Shown here piece after piece: positions 40,847-49,178 of a stretch of DNA of 64,000 bases. Source of the stretch: Cytobacillus sp. FSL H8-0458 (GTDB lineage: Bacteria; Bacillota; Bacilli; Bacillales; Cytobacillaceae); the NCBI RefSeq assembly GCF_038002165.1, contig NZ_JBBOBR010000002.1, forward strand, positions 186,001 through 250,000, in the 5' to 3' direction. The position numbers were made by a program, and so were the translations under genes. The stretch's first letter is position 1, and each line of letters starts with the position of its first letter. The notes under the pieces are model-generated. The model was not told where the DNA came from, made no database searches, and saw only the letters and a list, made by a program, of their open reading frames with translations.

Positions 40847-41745
40847 TGAATATAACAAAGCTGAATACAGAGCAGCGAAACCCAAAAACAATGGAAATTG
40901 ATTTAATGACAACAGAAGAAATTATTACAATCATAAATCAGGAGGATACAATTGTTCCTAATGCCATCGCAAGAGAAATCCCTCACATTGTAAAAGTGGT
41001 GGATGAAATTACAGAGAGTTTTAAAAAAGGGGGCCGCTTAATTTACGTTGGAGCCGGCACCTCAGGACGCCTTGGCATTATCGATGCTTCAGAATGTCCG
41101 CCGACATATGGAACAGACCCTGAAATGGTTGTCGGCATTATCGCCGGCGGCAAGGAAGCCATGACTGAGGCGGTTGAAGGCGCTGAGGATGACAGGGAGC
41201 AGGGACGCAAGGATGTTGCAGATATTCAATTATCGGACAAGGATGTGCTTGTCGGCATTGCGGCGAGCGGCCGTACACCGTACACAATCGGAGCTCTTCA
41301 ATACGGAAATGAAGTCGGTGCGGTTACTGTTGCTGTTGCCTGCACGAAAGACTCTGAAATGGGAAAAATCTCTAAATATACGATAGCACCCATCACAGGT
41401 CCTGAGGTTGTTACAGGCTCTACAAGAATGAAGGCCGGAACTGCACAAAAGCTGGTCCTGAACATGCTTACGACAGCTTCCATGATCAAACTGGGAAAAG
41501 TGTACGGCAATTTGATGGTAGATGTGCAGATGACAAATGAGAAGCTGTTTAAACGTGCTGAAAATATCGTCAAAATGGCTACAGGTGCATCTGATGAAGA
41601 GGCCCGGTCCGCACTTAAAGAACAAAACTATCATACGAAGGCCGCGATTCTTCAGATTTTAACAGGATTAAAAGGTGAAGCAGCCGCCGAGCTTCTGAAA
41701 AAGCATAATGGCTATTTACGGGAAGCAGCTGCAGATACAAAATAA
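40846..41745 (+). CDS. murQ: N-acetylmuramic acid 6-phosphate etherase
   Basis: Removes the lactyl group of MurNAc-6P to give GlcNAc-6P, which NagA and NagB then use. The 299-residue SIS-domain protein has [23 protein letters not shown], the catalytic Glu region GAEDDREQG and [15 protein letters not shown]. It ends in an HTH-like UBA region. It is followed by a terminator and then the nag operon. Confidence 0.97.
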   Translation: MNITKLNTEQRNPKTMEIDLMTTEEIITIINQEDTIVPNAIAREIPHIVKVVDEITESFKKGGRLIYVGAGTSGRLGIIDASECPPTYGTDPEMVVGIIAGGKEAMTEAVEGAEDDREQGRKDVADIQLSDKDVLVGIAASGRTPYTIGALQYGNEVGAVTVAVACTKDSEMGKISKYTIAPITGPEVVTGSTRMKAGTAQKLVLNMLTTASMIKLGKVYGNLMVDVQMTNEKLFKRAENIVKMATGASDEEARSALKEQNYHTKAAILQILTGLKGEAAAELLKKHNGYLREAAADTK

Positions 41746-41778
41746 TCATTTTTTGTATGTATTTCTCCTAAAACTCAA

Positions 41779-41822
41779 ATAAATAGGATAGAAAGCGTCC
41801 GATCACCTTCTATCCTATTTAT
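41779..41822 (+). terminator. Terminator-like hairpin after murQ
   Basis: ATAAATAGGATAGAA pairs with TTCTATCCTATTTAT around a 14-base loop. It separates the mur and nag transcripts; the T-run is short. Confidence 0.75.
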
Positions 41823-41899
41823 AGTTGTATAGACCAAAAAGTGTCAGAAAGTTAAATCCTCTAACTGGTATAGACATCTAAACACAAACCTTTTATAAT
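41823..41899 (+). promoter_or_regulatory. nagA promoter with two NagR-type operators
   Basis: TAGACA (41871-41876), a 17-base spacer and TATAAT (41894-41899). The -35 is within ACTGGTATAGACATCTAAA, a NagR-type site, and a second copy, GTTGTATAGACCAAA, lies 40 bases upstream (41824-41838). The two sites could be joined by looping. The murP promoter has the same layout. Confidence 0.85.
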
Positions 41900-41931
41900 A
41901 AAAGTATCATTCAAACGGAGATGAACTGAAA

Positions 41932-43122
41932 ATGAGCCGTCTATTACTGAAAAATGCCAGAATCCTTCTGGAAAACAGCACGATTGATAAAGGTTTTATC
42001 TTAATAGAAAATGAACAAATCCTGCAGACTGGAACCTTGGAGGAGCTTCCTGCCACCGGCCAGGATACAGAAATTATAGAACTTTCCCCTAAGCACACAA
42101 TCAGTCCGGGGTTTATTGATGTCCACATACATGGCGCTGGCGGTTCTGATACGATGGATGCTACATTTGAAGCGCTGAACACGATGGCCGGCGTTTTGCC
42201 TGAAGAAGGGACTACAAGCTTCCTGGCCACAACCATCACACAGGAAAAAGAAAAAATAGAAGCGGCACTGATCAATGCGGCCCACTTTCAAAAAGACCAA
42301 AATACTCCCGGCAAGGCGGAAGTAATCGGAATCCACCTTGAGGGACCGTTTATTAACGAAGCAAGAGGCGGAGCCCAGCCGAAGGATCATATCCTTGAGC
42401 CTGATATTGAACTCTTTAAGCGCTGGCAGGAAGCTGCGGACGGGACTATCAAGCTGATCACACTAGCACCAGAAAAGGCAAATGGCTATGAATTTATCCG
42501 CTATTTAAGTGAAAATGGCGTTGTCCCTTCAATCGGCCATAGTGATGCCATTTTTACCGAAATGGAAAAGGCTGTTCAGGCTGGAGCTAAACAGGTGACC
42601 CACCTGTTTAACGGAATGAGAGGCATGCATCACCGTGAACCTGGTGTTGCCGGCGCTTCGCTTTTATTTAAGGAATTGATCGTTGAAATGATCGCTGACG
42701 GCATCCATGTCCGGCCAGAGATGATCAAGCTTGCACTAAACGCCAAAGGCGCTGATGGCATGATCCTGATAACAGATTCGATGAGAGCCAAATGCCTGAA
42801 AAATGGCCATTATGATCTTGGCGGACAGGATGTAAAGGTCGAAAATGGCCAGGCACTGCTTGCTGACGGCACATTGGCTGGAAGCATTTTAAAAATGAAA
42901 GACTCCATAAAAAATATGATTGACTTTACAGATATACAGCTGCATGAAGCTGTCCAGCTTGCGAGCAGCAACCCGGCCAGACAGCTCAATATTTTCGACC
43001 GGAAAGGCAGCATTTCAGAAGGCAAGGATGCGGACCTGGTTGTACTTGATGAGAACCTTGAGGTTGCCATGACCTTCTGCCGAGGCGTCAAAGCCTTTGA
43101 ACGTGAGGTGAAAGGGAATTGA
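41932..43122 (+). CDS. nagA: N-acetylglucosamine-6-phosphate deacetylase
   Basis: Deacetylates GlcNAc-6P. The 396-residue amidohydrolase has the metal-site motif PGFIDVHIHGAGGSDTMD, HLEGPFIN, IGHSDA, THLFNGMRGMHHREPG and ITDSM with the catalytic Asp. First gene of nagA-nagB-nagR and directly downstream of the mur genes, whose product it consumes. Confidence 0.97.
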   Translation: MSRLLLKNARILLENSTIDKGFILIENEQILQTGTLEELPATGQDTEIIELSPKHTISPGFIDVHIHGAGGSDTMDATFEALNTMAGVLPEEGTTSFLATTITQEKEKIEAALINAAHFQKDQNTPGKAEVIGIHLEGPFINEARGGAQPKDHILEPDIELFKRWQEAADGTIKLITLAPEKANGYEFIRYLSENGVVPSIGHSDAIFTEMEKAVQAGAKQVTHLFNGMRGMHHREPGVAGASLLFKELIVEMIADGIHVRPEMIKLALNAKGADGMILITDSMRAKCLKNGHYDLGGQDVKVENGQALLADGTLAGSILKMKDSIKNMIDFTDIQLHEAVQLASSNPARQLNIFDRKGSISEGKDADLVVLDENLEVAMTFCRGVKAFEREVKGN

Positions 43123-43853
43123 AAATCATTCGAACAGCCGATTATCACGATATGAGCCGAAAAGCTGCCGAGCTGATGATTGATAAAGTCCGCCGGCAGC
43201 CTGATATGACATTAGGGCTTGCAACCGGAAGTACACCAAAAGGAGTTTATGCCGAACTGATTAAAGATCATCAGAAAAATGGCACTTCTTATGCAAAAGT
43301 CACGACGATTAATTTGGACGAGTATATCGGCCTGCCCCCAACTGATCCTAATAGCTACAGGCATTTCATGAATAGCGAACTATTTGATCATCTGGACATC
43401 CAGCTCGAAAACACGCATCTTCCCAATGGAGCCGCAGAAGATATTTCCAGGGAATGCGAACGGTATGAACGGCTGATCAAGGATCTGGTGGATATTGATC
43501 TGCAGGTGCTGGGAATCGGACGCAACGGACATATCGGGTTCAATGAACCGGGCACTGCCTTTAACAGCCGTACGCATGTCGTGGACCTTGCGGAAAGCAC
43601 GCGTAAGGCTAACGCAAGATTTTTCAGGTTTATAGAAGACGTTCCAGCCCAAGCCATTACAATGGGAATCGCTTCGATTCTAGATAGCCGGGAAATCATC
43701 CTGCTCGCATCAGGACCAGCCAAAGCAGAAGCCATCAGACAATTGGTTAACGAAGAGCCTGATGAACAGTTTCCCGCGTCAGCCTTGAAGCTTCATCCGA
43801 ATGTAACCATCATCGCAGATGAAGAAGCACTTAGCCTCGTCAGGCAGGACTGA
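43119..43853 (+). CDS. nagB: Glucosamine-6-phosphate deaminase
   Basis: Converts GlcN-6P to fructose-6P and ammonia. The 244 residues show LGLATGSTPKGVY, TINLDEYIGLPP (catalytic Asp) and GIGRNGHIGFNEPG with the catalytic His. The start is a TTG overlapping the nagA stop, with AGGTGAAAGGG upstream; the short form lacks the allosteric C-terminus of E. coli NagB. Confidence 0.97.
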   Translation: MKIIRTADYHDMSRKAAELMIDKVRRQPDMTLGLATGSTPKGVYAELIKDHQKNGTSYAKVTTINLDEYIGLPPTDPNSYRHFMNSELFDHLDIQLENTHLPNGAAEDISRECERYERLIKDLVDIDLQVLGIGRNGHIGFNEPGTAFNSRTHVVDLAESTRKANARFFRFIEDVPAQAITMGIASILDSREIILLASGPAKAEAIRQLVNEEPDEQFPASALKLHPNVTIIADEEALSLVRQD

Positions 43854-43885
43854 TGATCAGTACTAATAGTGATAGGAGAATTTCC

Positions 43886-44617
43886 ATGATCGATAAGCAA
43901 TCACCCATCCCGATATATCACCAATTGGAAGAGTATATTAAACATTTAATAGAAAACGGCAAGTTAAAGCCTGATGAAGCCATTCCTTCTGAGCGCGAGT
44001 ATTCGGAGCAATATCAGATTAGCCGAATGACAGTCAGACAGGCATTAAATAACCTTGTCAATGATGGCTATTTATACAGGCAAAAAGGACGCGGAACTTT
44101 TGTCAACAAGCAGAAAGTCGAACAAAAGCTTCAGGGATTGACCAGCTTTACGGAAGATATGAAAGAGCGCGGCATGGTGCCGAGCAGCCGCCTAATATCC
44201 TTTGAAATCATTCCGGCCGAGCCGCAGCTGGCGAGAAAGCTTGATATAAAAGAAAACACACCGGTATATGAAATTAAACGGGTGCGGATGGCAGATAACC
44301 TGCCAATGGCGCTGGAAACCACCTACTTGCCTGCTAATCTCGTTAAAGGGCTTACGGAAGAAATCATCAACAAGTCACTTTATCAGCATATTGAAGAAAA
44401 ACTGTCCCTTACCATCAGGGAAGCCACTCAGCAGATTGAAGCCTCAATCGCTAAGGAAACGGAGGTAAACCACCTGCAGGTAGACCCTGGATCTCCTGTA
44501 CTCCTTATCGCCCGCACTTCCTTTTTAGAGGACGGCACACCTTTTGAGCTTGTAAAATCAGCATACCGTGCAGACCGCTACAAATTTGTTCATACGATGC
44601 AGCGCGCTGCAAAATAG
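43886..44617 (+). CDS. nagR: GntR-family repressor of amino-sugar use
   Basis: A 243-residue HutC-subfamily GntR regulator. The winged helix at 5-75 contains IPSEREYSEQYQISRMTVRQALNNL, and the UTRA effector domain follows. In B. subtilis NagR (YvoA) is relieved by GlcN-6P or GlcNAc-6P. The GGTATAGACA sites before murP and nagA should be its targets. Start at ATG 43886 after AGGAGAATTTCC. Confidence 0.94.
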   Translation: MIDKQSPIPIYHQLEEYIKHLIENGKLKPDEAIPSEREYSEQYQISRMTVRQALNNLVNDGYLYRQKGRGTFVNKQKVEQKLQGLTSFTEDMKERGMVPSSRLISFEIIPAEPQLARKLDIKENTPVYEIKRVRMADNLPMALETTYLPANLVKGLTEEIINKSLYQHIEEKLSLTIREATQQIEASIAKETEVNHLQVDPGSPVLLIARTSFLEDGTPFELVKSAYRADRYKFVHTMQRAAK

Positions 44618-44647
44618 GAGAAAGCCCTTAGGGTTTTCTCCTATTTT
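44613..44647 (+). terminator. Terminator of the nag operon
   Basis: AATAGGAGAAAGCCC pairs with GGGTTTTCTCCTATT, followed by TTCATTTT; the nagR stop is in the 5' arm. Confidence 0.9.
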
Positions 44648-44723
44648 CATTTTACCATGTCCTTTTGGAGGGTTTGTCCATATTATATATATGAAGATAT
44701 TGTTTTCAGAAAGGAGCAATCAG

Positions 44724-45389
44724 ATGAAGATCATATTGGATGCCGGACATGGATATAGCACCCCCGGCAAACGTGGCCCTGATGGAATGAGAGAATATGA
44801 ATTCAACCGTGCAGTCGCCAGCCTTGCAAAGGAGATGCTGGGAAAGTATCAGAATACAGAGGTTTTCTTTGCCCACTCCGATGAACGGGACGTGCCGCTT
44901 GTCGAAAGGACCTCCCTGGCAAATACTCAAAACGCTGACTGCTATGTGTCCATCCATGCCAATGCGTACGGAACAGGCGAATGGAACAGCGCAGGCGGAA
45001 TTGAAACATATGTCTACCCTTCCAAGCCTAGAGAAGCATTGGCATTAGCCCAAAAGATCCAGCGAAACTTAATCAGTTCTACAGGCTTGCGGGACCGGGG
45101 AGTTAAAACAGCTGATTTCCATGTGCTGCGTGAGACAAAAATGACTGCAGTTCTTGTGGAATGCGGTTTTATGACTAATAAAGAGGAAGCCTCCCTTCTC
45201 CGGACTCCCATCTACCGAAAACGCTGTGCACAGGCTATTGTAAAAGCAATTGCCGAACAATATGGCTTAAGAAAGCATGATAGAATCAAACAATACAAAG
45301 TTCAAGTTGCCTTTTCCGAAAAGCAGCTCGCCGAGAAGCTTGCCGGAAATCTGCAGAAGGATGGCTTTAATGCGACCATTGTTGAATAG
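44724..45389 (+). CDS. N-acetylmuramoyl-L-alanine amidase (Amidase_3)
   Basis: A 221-residue zinc amidase. The zinc His is in IILDAGHGYSTPGKRG, a Glu is in MREYEFN, and SIHANAYG and ECGFMTNKEEA supply the rest of the site. No signal peptide or cell-wall-binding repeats precede the catalytic domain, which is unusual for a wall enzyme. The last 40 residues (YKVQVAFSEKQLAEKLAGNL) resemble the start of a SPOR-like fold. Position next to MurNAc recycling genes is suggestive. The ATG at 44724 has AAGGAG upstream; earlier in-frame codons overlap nagR. Confidence 0.88.
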   Translation: MKIILDAGHGYSTPGKRGPDGMREYEFNRAVASLAKEMLGKYQNTEVFFAHSDERDVPLVERTSLANTQNADCYVSIHANAYGTGEWNSAGGIETYVYPSKPREALALAQKIQRNLISSTGLRDRGVKTADFHVLRETKMTAVLVECGFMTNKEEASLLRTPIYRKRCAQAIVKAIAEQYGLRKHDRIKQYKVQVAFSEKQLAEKLAGNLQKDGFNATIVE

Positions 45390-45390
45390 G

Positions 45391-45423
45391 AAAAAAGCCA
45401 GCATAACGGATGCTGGCTTTTTA
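45391..45423. terminator. Bidirectional terminator between the amidase and yvlD
   Basis: AAAAAAGCCAGCAT pairs with ATGCTGGCTTTTT around a short loop; serves both converging transcripts. Confidence 0.9.
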
Positions 45424-45429
45424 TCGCAT

Positions 45430-45789
45430 TTACTTTTCCCTCGCCGGTTCCAGGATTGCTTTTTGAATGATCAGGTTAACGATAGACATAATCACCGATA
45501 CAAGAATCGCTGTGCCAAACCCGGCAATTTCAAAAGAATCACCCATAAATCCATCCGTTATCATAAGCGTGACAGCATTGATGACGAATAGGAACAAACC
45601 GAGCGTTAAAACAGTAACGGGAAGAGTTAAAATAATCAGGATTGGTTTCACAAGAATGTTCAGGATAGAAAGCATGAAGCTGGCACCAACGGCAGCCCCA
45701 AATCCCGACAAGTAAAACGAATCCTTAAAAAAACCTGCGATCGCTACAAACAGGACCGCATTTATCAAGATTCCCAGGATCCATCTCAT
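45430..45789 (-). CDS. yvlD: Phage holin family IV-type membrane protein (YvlD-like)
   Basis: A 119-residue membrane protein with four hydrophobic helices, and the pattern LSILNILVKPILIILTLPVTVLTLGLFLFVINAV typical of YvlD/holin IV proteins. Last gene of yvlABCD. In B. subtilis this cluster responds to cell-envelope stress through sigma-W; no sigma-W promoter was verified here. Confidence 0.9.
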   Translation of the reverse strand: MRWILGILINAVLFVAIAGFFKDSFYLSGFGAAVGASFMLSILNILVKPILIILTLPVTVLTLGLFLFVINAVTLMITDGFMGDSFEIAGFGTAILVSVIMSIVNLIIQKAILEPAREK

Positions 45790-45792
45790 GTC

Positions 45793-45987
45793 CTAAAGCA
45801 CCTCTTCATTCGGAAGCATAAACACAAGCAGAGCATAAACGAGTGTCATCGGAAAAACGCCAGTTGTAAATAATAAAACAATGAAAATCACCCTGAGTAT
45901 GGTAGCGTCTATTCCAATCGTTTTTGATAAGCCGCCCAATACCCCCGCTAATTTCCGGTTGCTGCGGGAGCGAATTAATTTGTTCAT
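45793..45987 (-). CDS. yvlC: PspC-domain protein (YvlC-like)
   Basis: A 64-residue protein: a short basic start (LIRSRSNRKLAGVLGGLSKTIGID) and one membrane helix (VIFIVLLFTTGVFPMTLVYALLVFMLP), the PspC pattern. The gene ends three bases before yvlD. Probably an envelope-stress sensor or anchor. Confidence 0.9.
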   Translation of the reverse strand: MNKLIRSRSNRKLAGVLGGLSKTIGIDATILRVIFIVLLFTTGVFPMTLVYALLVFMLPNEEVL

Positions 45988-46007
45988 TAAAAATCCCTCC
46001 TATCAAG

Positions 46008-46036
46008 AAAAGCGGAAGGCGCCCTTTCCACCCTGT
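46008..46036. repeat. Short remnant of the AAAAGCGGAAGCGCC element
   Basis: AAAAGCGGAAGGCGCCC directly abuts the yvlB stop codon. It keeps only the first end of the 180-bp element. Confidence 0.55.
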
Positions 46037-47146
46037 TTACCAGGCTGTTGACCGCTTGATTGTAATTGCACCTGTCTTAGAGTCAGCCCGCAGCTTAAGA
46101 CCGCTGCCGCCTTCTTTCACAGACTTAAAGCGAATCATTTTCTGGATCACTTCGCTCTTTTCTTCTATTACTTCAATACCCTCAATGTCAGGATGGAAAC
46201 TGCCCAGATTGGTGCGTAGCTCTCCGCTGACAGCAGCGAAATCCGGAACAAACAGATCGATGCTGCCCGTCGCTGCCTTAGCTTCGATCCATTCGCAGCG
46301 CTCATTTTCTGCCCTGCACGTTACATTTCCATTAAAGGATTGCAATTCAGCTTTTTGGAAGTCTCCCTCAGCCAGAATGGCGCCATTTAACGTTTCGGCT
46401 TCCACATGATCGATCCGGCTTTTTTGAATGGTAATTTGCCCGTTGGCTGTTTCAGCTTCTACATTTCGGCTGTTCAAATCACTAACCGTTATCTTTCCAT
46501 TGGCCGTTTTCGCTTTAAAGTTTTCCACTGATAAGTTTTGGCTTTCAATCGGCCCATTAAACATGCGGATTTTCACATTTTCATATTCAGACTTTGGAAT
46601 ATAGATGACTGCTTCAAGCTTCATCCATTTTTGCTGAGTCGAGAATCTCAGCCTCTGCCCTTCAATGGCAAAAATAACATCCTTCAAAAAATTCCTGCGG
46701 GCTTCATCCTGATTATCCACACGATAGACCTTGGCTTTGCATTCAACGCGGACATCACTTTGCTCCCACGGAATTACCTTAACTGTTCCATTGGCAACAT
46801 CAATGTCCAGATCTTTTAAGTATGCGTCTGCATGCTGAAATATATGAGAGATTTCAACACTTTTCCCAAAATTAAAGTCAAGATCCAAATCCTTCACTTT
46901 CTTAAATGCTGAATCTACAAAATCAATGATTTTCTCCTTGGCACTTTGTTGCTTTGAGCTATATGGCTCACCTTTTTTAGCTTCTTCAAACTTTACCTCA
47001 GCAGATAGCTCCTTAATTAAGTCCTCCTGCTTCTGCTCCATCGTCTGATTTGTTTGTTCAAGCTGTTCCAGCAGAGTTAAAGCTTCATCAACTGTAAGCT
47101 TTCCATCCTCGACCATTTTCAAAATACGTTTGCGTTCCTCTTTCAT
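46037..47146 (-). CDS. yvlB: DUF4097 beta-helix protein with N-terminal SHOCT-like domain (YvlB-like)
   Basis: A 369-residue protein. Residues 1-40 (KRILKMVEDGKLTVDEALTLLEQLEQ) form a short helical SHOCT-like domain. From about 120 on it is a repetitive beta-helix with recurring NGxI/TVxxxN pieces (TANGKITVSDLNSRNVEAETANGQITIQKSRI), the DUF4097 type. No signal peptide was seen. The function is unknown; the cluster suggests envelope homeostasis. Confidence 0.9.
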   Translation of the reverse strand: MKEERKRILKMVEDGKLTVDEALTLLEQLEQTNQTMEQKQEDLIKELSAEVKFEEAKKGEPYSSKQQSAKEKIIDFVDSAFKKVKDLDLDFNFGKSVEISHIFQHADAYLKDLDIDVANGTVKVIPWEQSDVRVECKAKVYRVDNQDEARRNFLKDVIFAIEGQRLRFSTQQKWMKLEAVIYIPKSEYENVKIRMFNGPIESQNLSVENFKAKTANGKITVSDLNSRNVEAETANGQITIQKSRIDHVEAETLNGAILAEGDFQKAELQSFNGNVTCRAENERCEWIEAKAATGSIDLFVPDFAAVSGELRTNLGSFHPDIEGIEVIEEKSEVIQKMIRFKSVKEGGSGLKLRADSKTGAITIKRSTAW

Positions 47147-47169
47147 TTTCTGGCCCTCCTCTATTAGTT

Positions 47170-47484
47170 CTATTCCTGTATCAGGACTTTTACCCCTTTA
47201 ATGATATTCCATATAAATACAATTAATAGCAGAATGATTGTGATGCCGACAGCTGCAAGAAAAAATACCGGAATTTCCTGATCATAAACTGTAAACTGAG
47301 TTACCGCTGCAAAAACAATGAATGGAACAGGAATCAGCGGGATCAAATGTGATAAGAATGCACTCCTGGCATGCCGCTTCACTTCCCTGTCTTCTGAAGC
47401 AAAAAATACAATAAGCGGAAAAATAAATCCTGCGAACATAATACTAAAATAGCTTAAAGCAGACAGAACCTTTCTTGTTTCCAA
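47170..47484 (-). CDS. yvlA: DUF4870-like small membrane protein (YvlA-like)
   Basis: About 104 residues with three hydrophobic segments and HARSAFLSHLIP between them, similar to Tic20/DUF4870 proteins. The TTG at 47484 has AAAGGAGCTG nine bases upstream, whereas ATG codons at 47511 and 47550 have no ribosome site; I therefore prefer the TTG. First gene of yvlABCD. Confidence 0.8.
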   Translation of the reverse strand: METRKVLSALSYFSIMFAGFIFPLIVFFASEDREVKRHARSAFLSHLIPLIPVPFIVFAAVTQFTVYDQEIPVFFLAAVGITIILLLIVFIWNIIKGVKVLIQE

Positions 47485-47644
47485 TGTTCTCAGCTCCTTT
47501 ATCTGTGTCATACGGAAATGGAGCGTTAAAAGTTTCAGCTTCCTCTTCATTATAGAAAATCAACGGGGCATTTACCTCCATATTTTTAAAAATACATCTG
47601 CAGGCTGATGGGCTCCATGGCCTCAAGTCTCATAGCCTTACCTA

Positions 47645-47676
47645 AAAAAAACCGCCTTTTTTTCAAAGACGGTTTT
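47645..47676 (-). terminator. Terminator after the coiled-coil protein gene
   Basis: AAAACCGTCTTTG pairs with AAAGGCGGTTTT on the minus strand (loop in the A/T run), followed by TTTTTTAGG. Ends the gene at 47681-48025. Confidence 0.8.
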
Positions 47677-47680
47677 ATGG

Positions 47681-48025
47681 CTATTTATAGGCAGCTGCCA
47701 GGTCGGTGCGCGGCGCTTCCTTCTTTTTCACTTCATCGATTTTATTGACAAACATTTGGAATACTTTTCGTTTTTCATCCAAATCACGTATGTACTCTTT
47801 CAACTCGTTATATTTCTCTTCAAAAGGCTTATGATACATTTCACGGATATTATCAATAATCTCTTCGTTTACAGTAGATTGGATAACCTGTTTTGTAATT
47901 CCGTATTTGTAGGAATATACTTTCAGTTCTTTTTTAACATCCTCGTATTCATTGTTAATCTGGTCCAAAACTTCAGAAATATCTTCTTTCCATTCTTCCA
48001 GTGACTTCGCTAAATAATCCTCCAT
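47681..48025 (-). CDS. Small charged helical protein of unknown function
   Basis: 114 residues, rich in Glu and Lys, predicted almost all helical with heptad-like patches (EEWKEDISEVLDQINNEYEDVKKELKV; YNELKEYIRDLDEKRKVFQMFVNKIDEVKKK). I do not recognise the family. No signal or membrane segment. The ATG at 48025 follows AGGGGAGGTC, and a good terminator follows the gene, so it is likely a real monocistronic gene. Confidence 0.75.
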   Translation of the reverse strand: MEDYLAKSLEEWKEDISEVLDQINNEYEDVKKELKVYSYKYGITKQVIQSTVNEEIIDNIREMYHKPFEEKYNELKEYIRDLDEKRKVFQMFVNKIDEVKKKEAPRTDLAAAYK

Positions 48026-48169
48026 AATGACCTCCCCTTCTGTTTCCAGACAATAGTTTCCCTTATATAGGAGTATAACGCTGCTTGGTTACACCGATTT
48101 TGCTGGAACATTACATTGTGTTATCAAATGACCAGAAAGGAAGGAACTTAAAACGGTTCTTTGATTTGG

Positions 48170-48304
48170 CCTGTTGATTTCCGCTCCAGGCAATCGCTTT
48201 CCGCGGGCGGCCCGGGAGCCTCCTCGCCGCATTTGCGTCTGCGGGGTCTCCCGTTGACACGCATCTCCCGCAGGATTCGATTGCCTTCCGCTCCAATCAA
48301 CAGG
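48170..48304. repeat. 135-bp GC-rich palindromic intergenic element
   Basis: Outer arms CCTGTTGATT and AATCAACAGG, inner arms GGCAATCG and CGATTGCC, with CCGCTCC repeated in direct orientation in both flanks, and CTGCGGG/CCCGCAG in the centre. Much more GC-rich than its surroundings. I know closely similar sequences (TTGATTGGAGCGGAAGGC..., GACCCCGCAG...) as very common in Bacillaceae intergenic DNA. The gap 48026-48331 holds no gene. Confidence 0.85.
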
Positions 48305-48331
48305 TTGCAGATCAGCAAACTTTAAAGCTTA

Positions 48332-49045
48332 TTAAAAAGAATATCCCTCCATAATTTTATCAGCAATCAGCTCATATCCCTTTCCGTTCGGATGAAGGGA
48401 ATCAGCGAAGTATTGTTTTTTGTTTTTTCCCTTGAACAGTTCATTGGTGGAAATGTAGGTGATATGTTTATCTTCTGCTGCTTTTTTTCTAATAGATTTG
48501 TTCCAATGGTCAATATATTTTTCAATTTGGTCGCCGTCAGGATAAGGATTATATAGTCCAATCAGGATAACAGGTGCATCACTGTTGGCGGTTTCCAGTG
48601 TTTCCAGAATTCCATTCAGTTTATCTTCATATATGTCTTTAGCTTCAACAAGATTTTCGTGATGGAGCGGATACAGATCCCCGCCGTTGCTTTTCAGCAA
48701 ATCGTTGGTGCCAATATATACAATAAACATATCTGCATTTTTAATATCTTCTGCCACTTTCGGTTTGAGCATTTGCTGAAGAACATCAGAAGATTTATAG
48801 CCATACACTCCATGATTTAAAATATTGTAATTTTTATTCTGAAATGCCTTATCAAGTTTTCTCTGCAGCCTCCCTACATACCCCTCTTCTGTTTCATCTC
48901 CATATCCATAGGTAAGTGAATCTCCAAAAGCAACAATCGTTTGACTGCTTTCTGCCTTTTTTTCATCTCCAAGGAATGTGATGGAAAGATAGATGCCGAG
49001 CCCCAGCAGGATAATGCCTGCTAAAAGGTAGATTTTATTTTTCAT
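48332..49045 (-). CDS. Membrane-anchored SGNH/GDSL hydrolase
   Basis: A 237-residue protein. Residues 4-22 form an uncleaved-type signal anchor (IYLLAGIILLGLGIYLSI). The catalytic Ser is in VAFGDSLTYGYG, the oxyanion residues in NHGVYG and IGTNDLLK, and Asp-His in FADSLHPNGKGY. A lipase/esterase acting outside the membrane; the substrate is unknown. The ATG at 49045 follows AAAGGAAC. Confidence 0.92.
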   Translation of the reverse strand: MKNKIYLLAGIILLGLGIYLSITFLGDEKKAESSQTIVAFGDSLTYGYGDETEEGYVGRLQRKLDKAFQNKNYNILNHGVYGYKSSDVLQQMLKPKVAEDIKNADMFIVYIGTNDLLKSNGGDLYPLHHENLVEAKDIYEDKLNGILETLETANSDAPVILIGLYNPYPDGDQIEKYIDHWNKSIRKKAAEDKHITYISTNELFKGKNKKQYFADSLHPNGKGYELIADKIMEGYSF

Positions 49046-49136
49046 AGTGTATGTTCCTTTCTTGGTTGAGATAAGTGATGGCTGCTGCAGACGCATGTTC
49101 TTTACCCCGTATACCAGTTATCTAATCTCATTTCCA

Positions 49137-49172
49137 AAAAAAAGAAGCCGCACCAAAAACGGCACTGCTTCC
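49137..49172 (-). terminator. Terminator of the uvrB-uvrA operon
   Basis: GAAGCAGTGCCG pairs imperfectly with GGTGCGGCTTC on the minus strand, followed by TTTTTTTT, just past the uvrA stop. Confidence 0.85.
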
Positions 49173-49178
49173 TGTTAA

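Noticed and set aside
44568..44723. Longer N-terminus for the amidase
   Set aside because: It would overlap the nagR end and its terminator, and the ATG at 44724 has a clear AAGGAG site.
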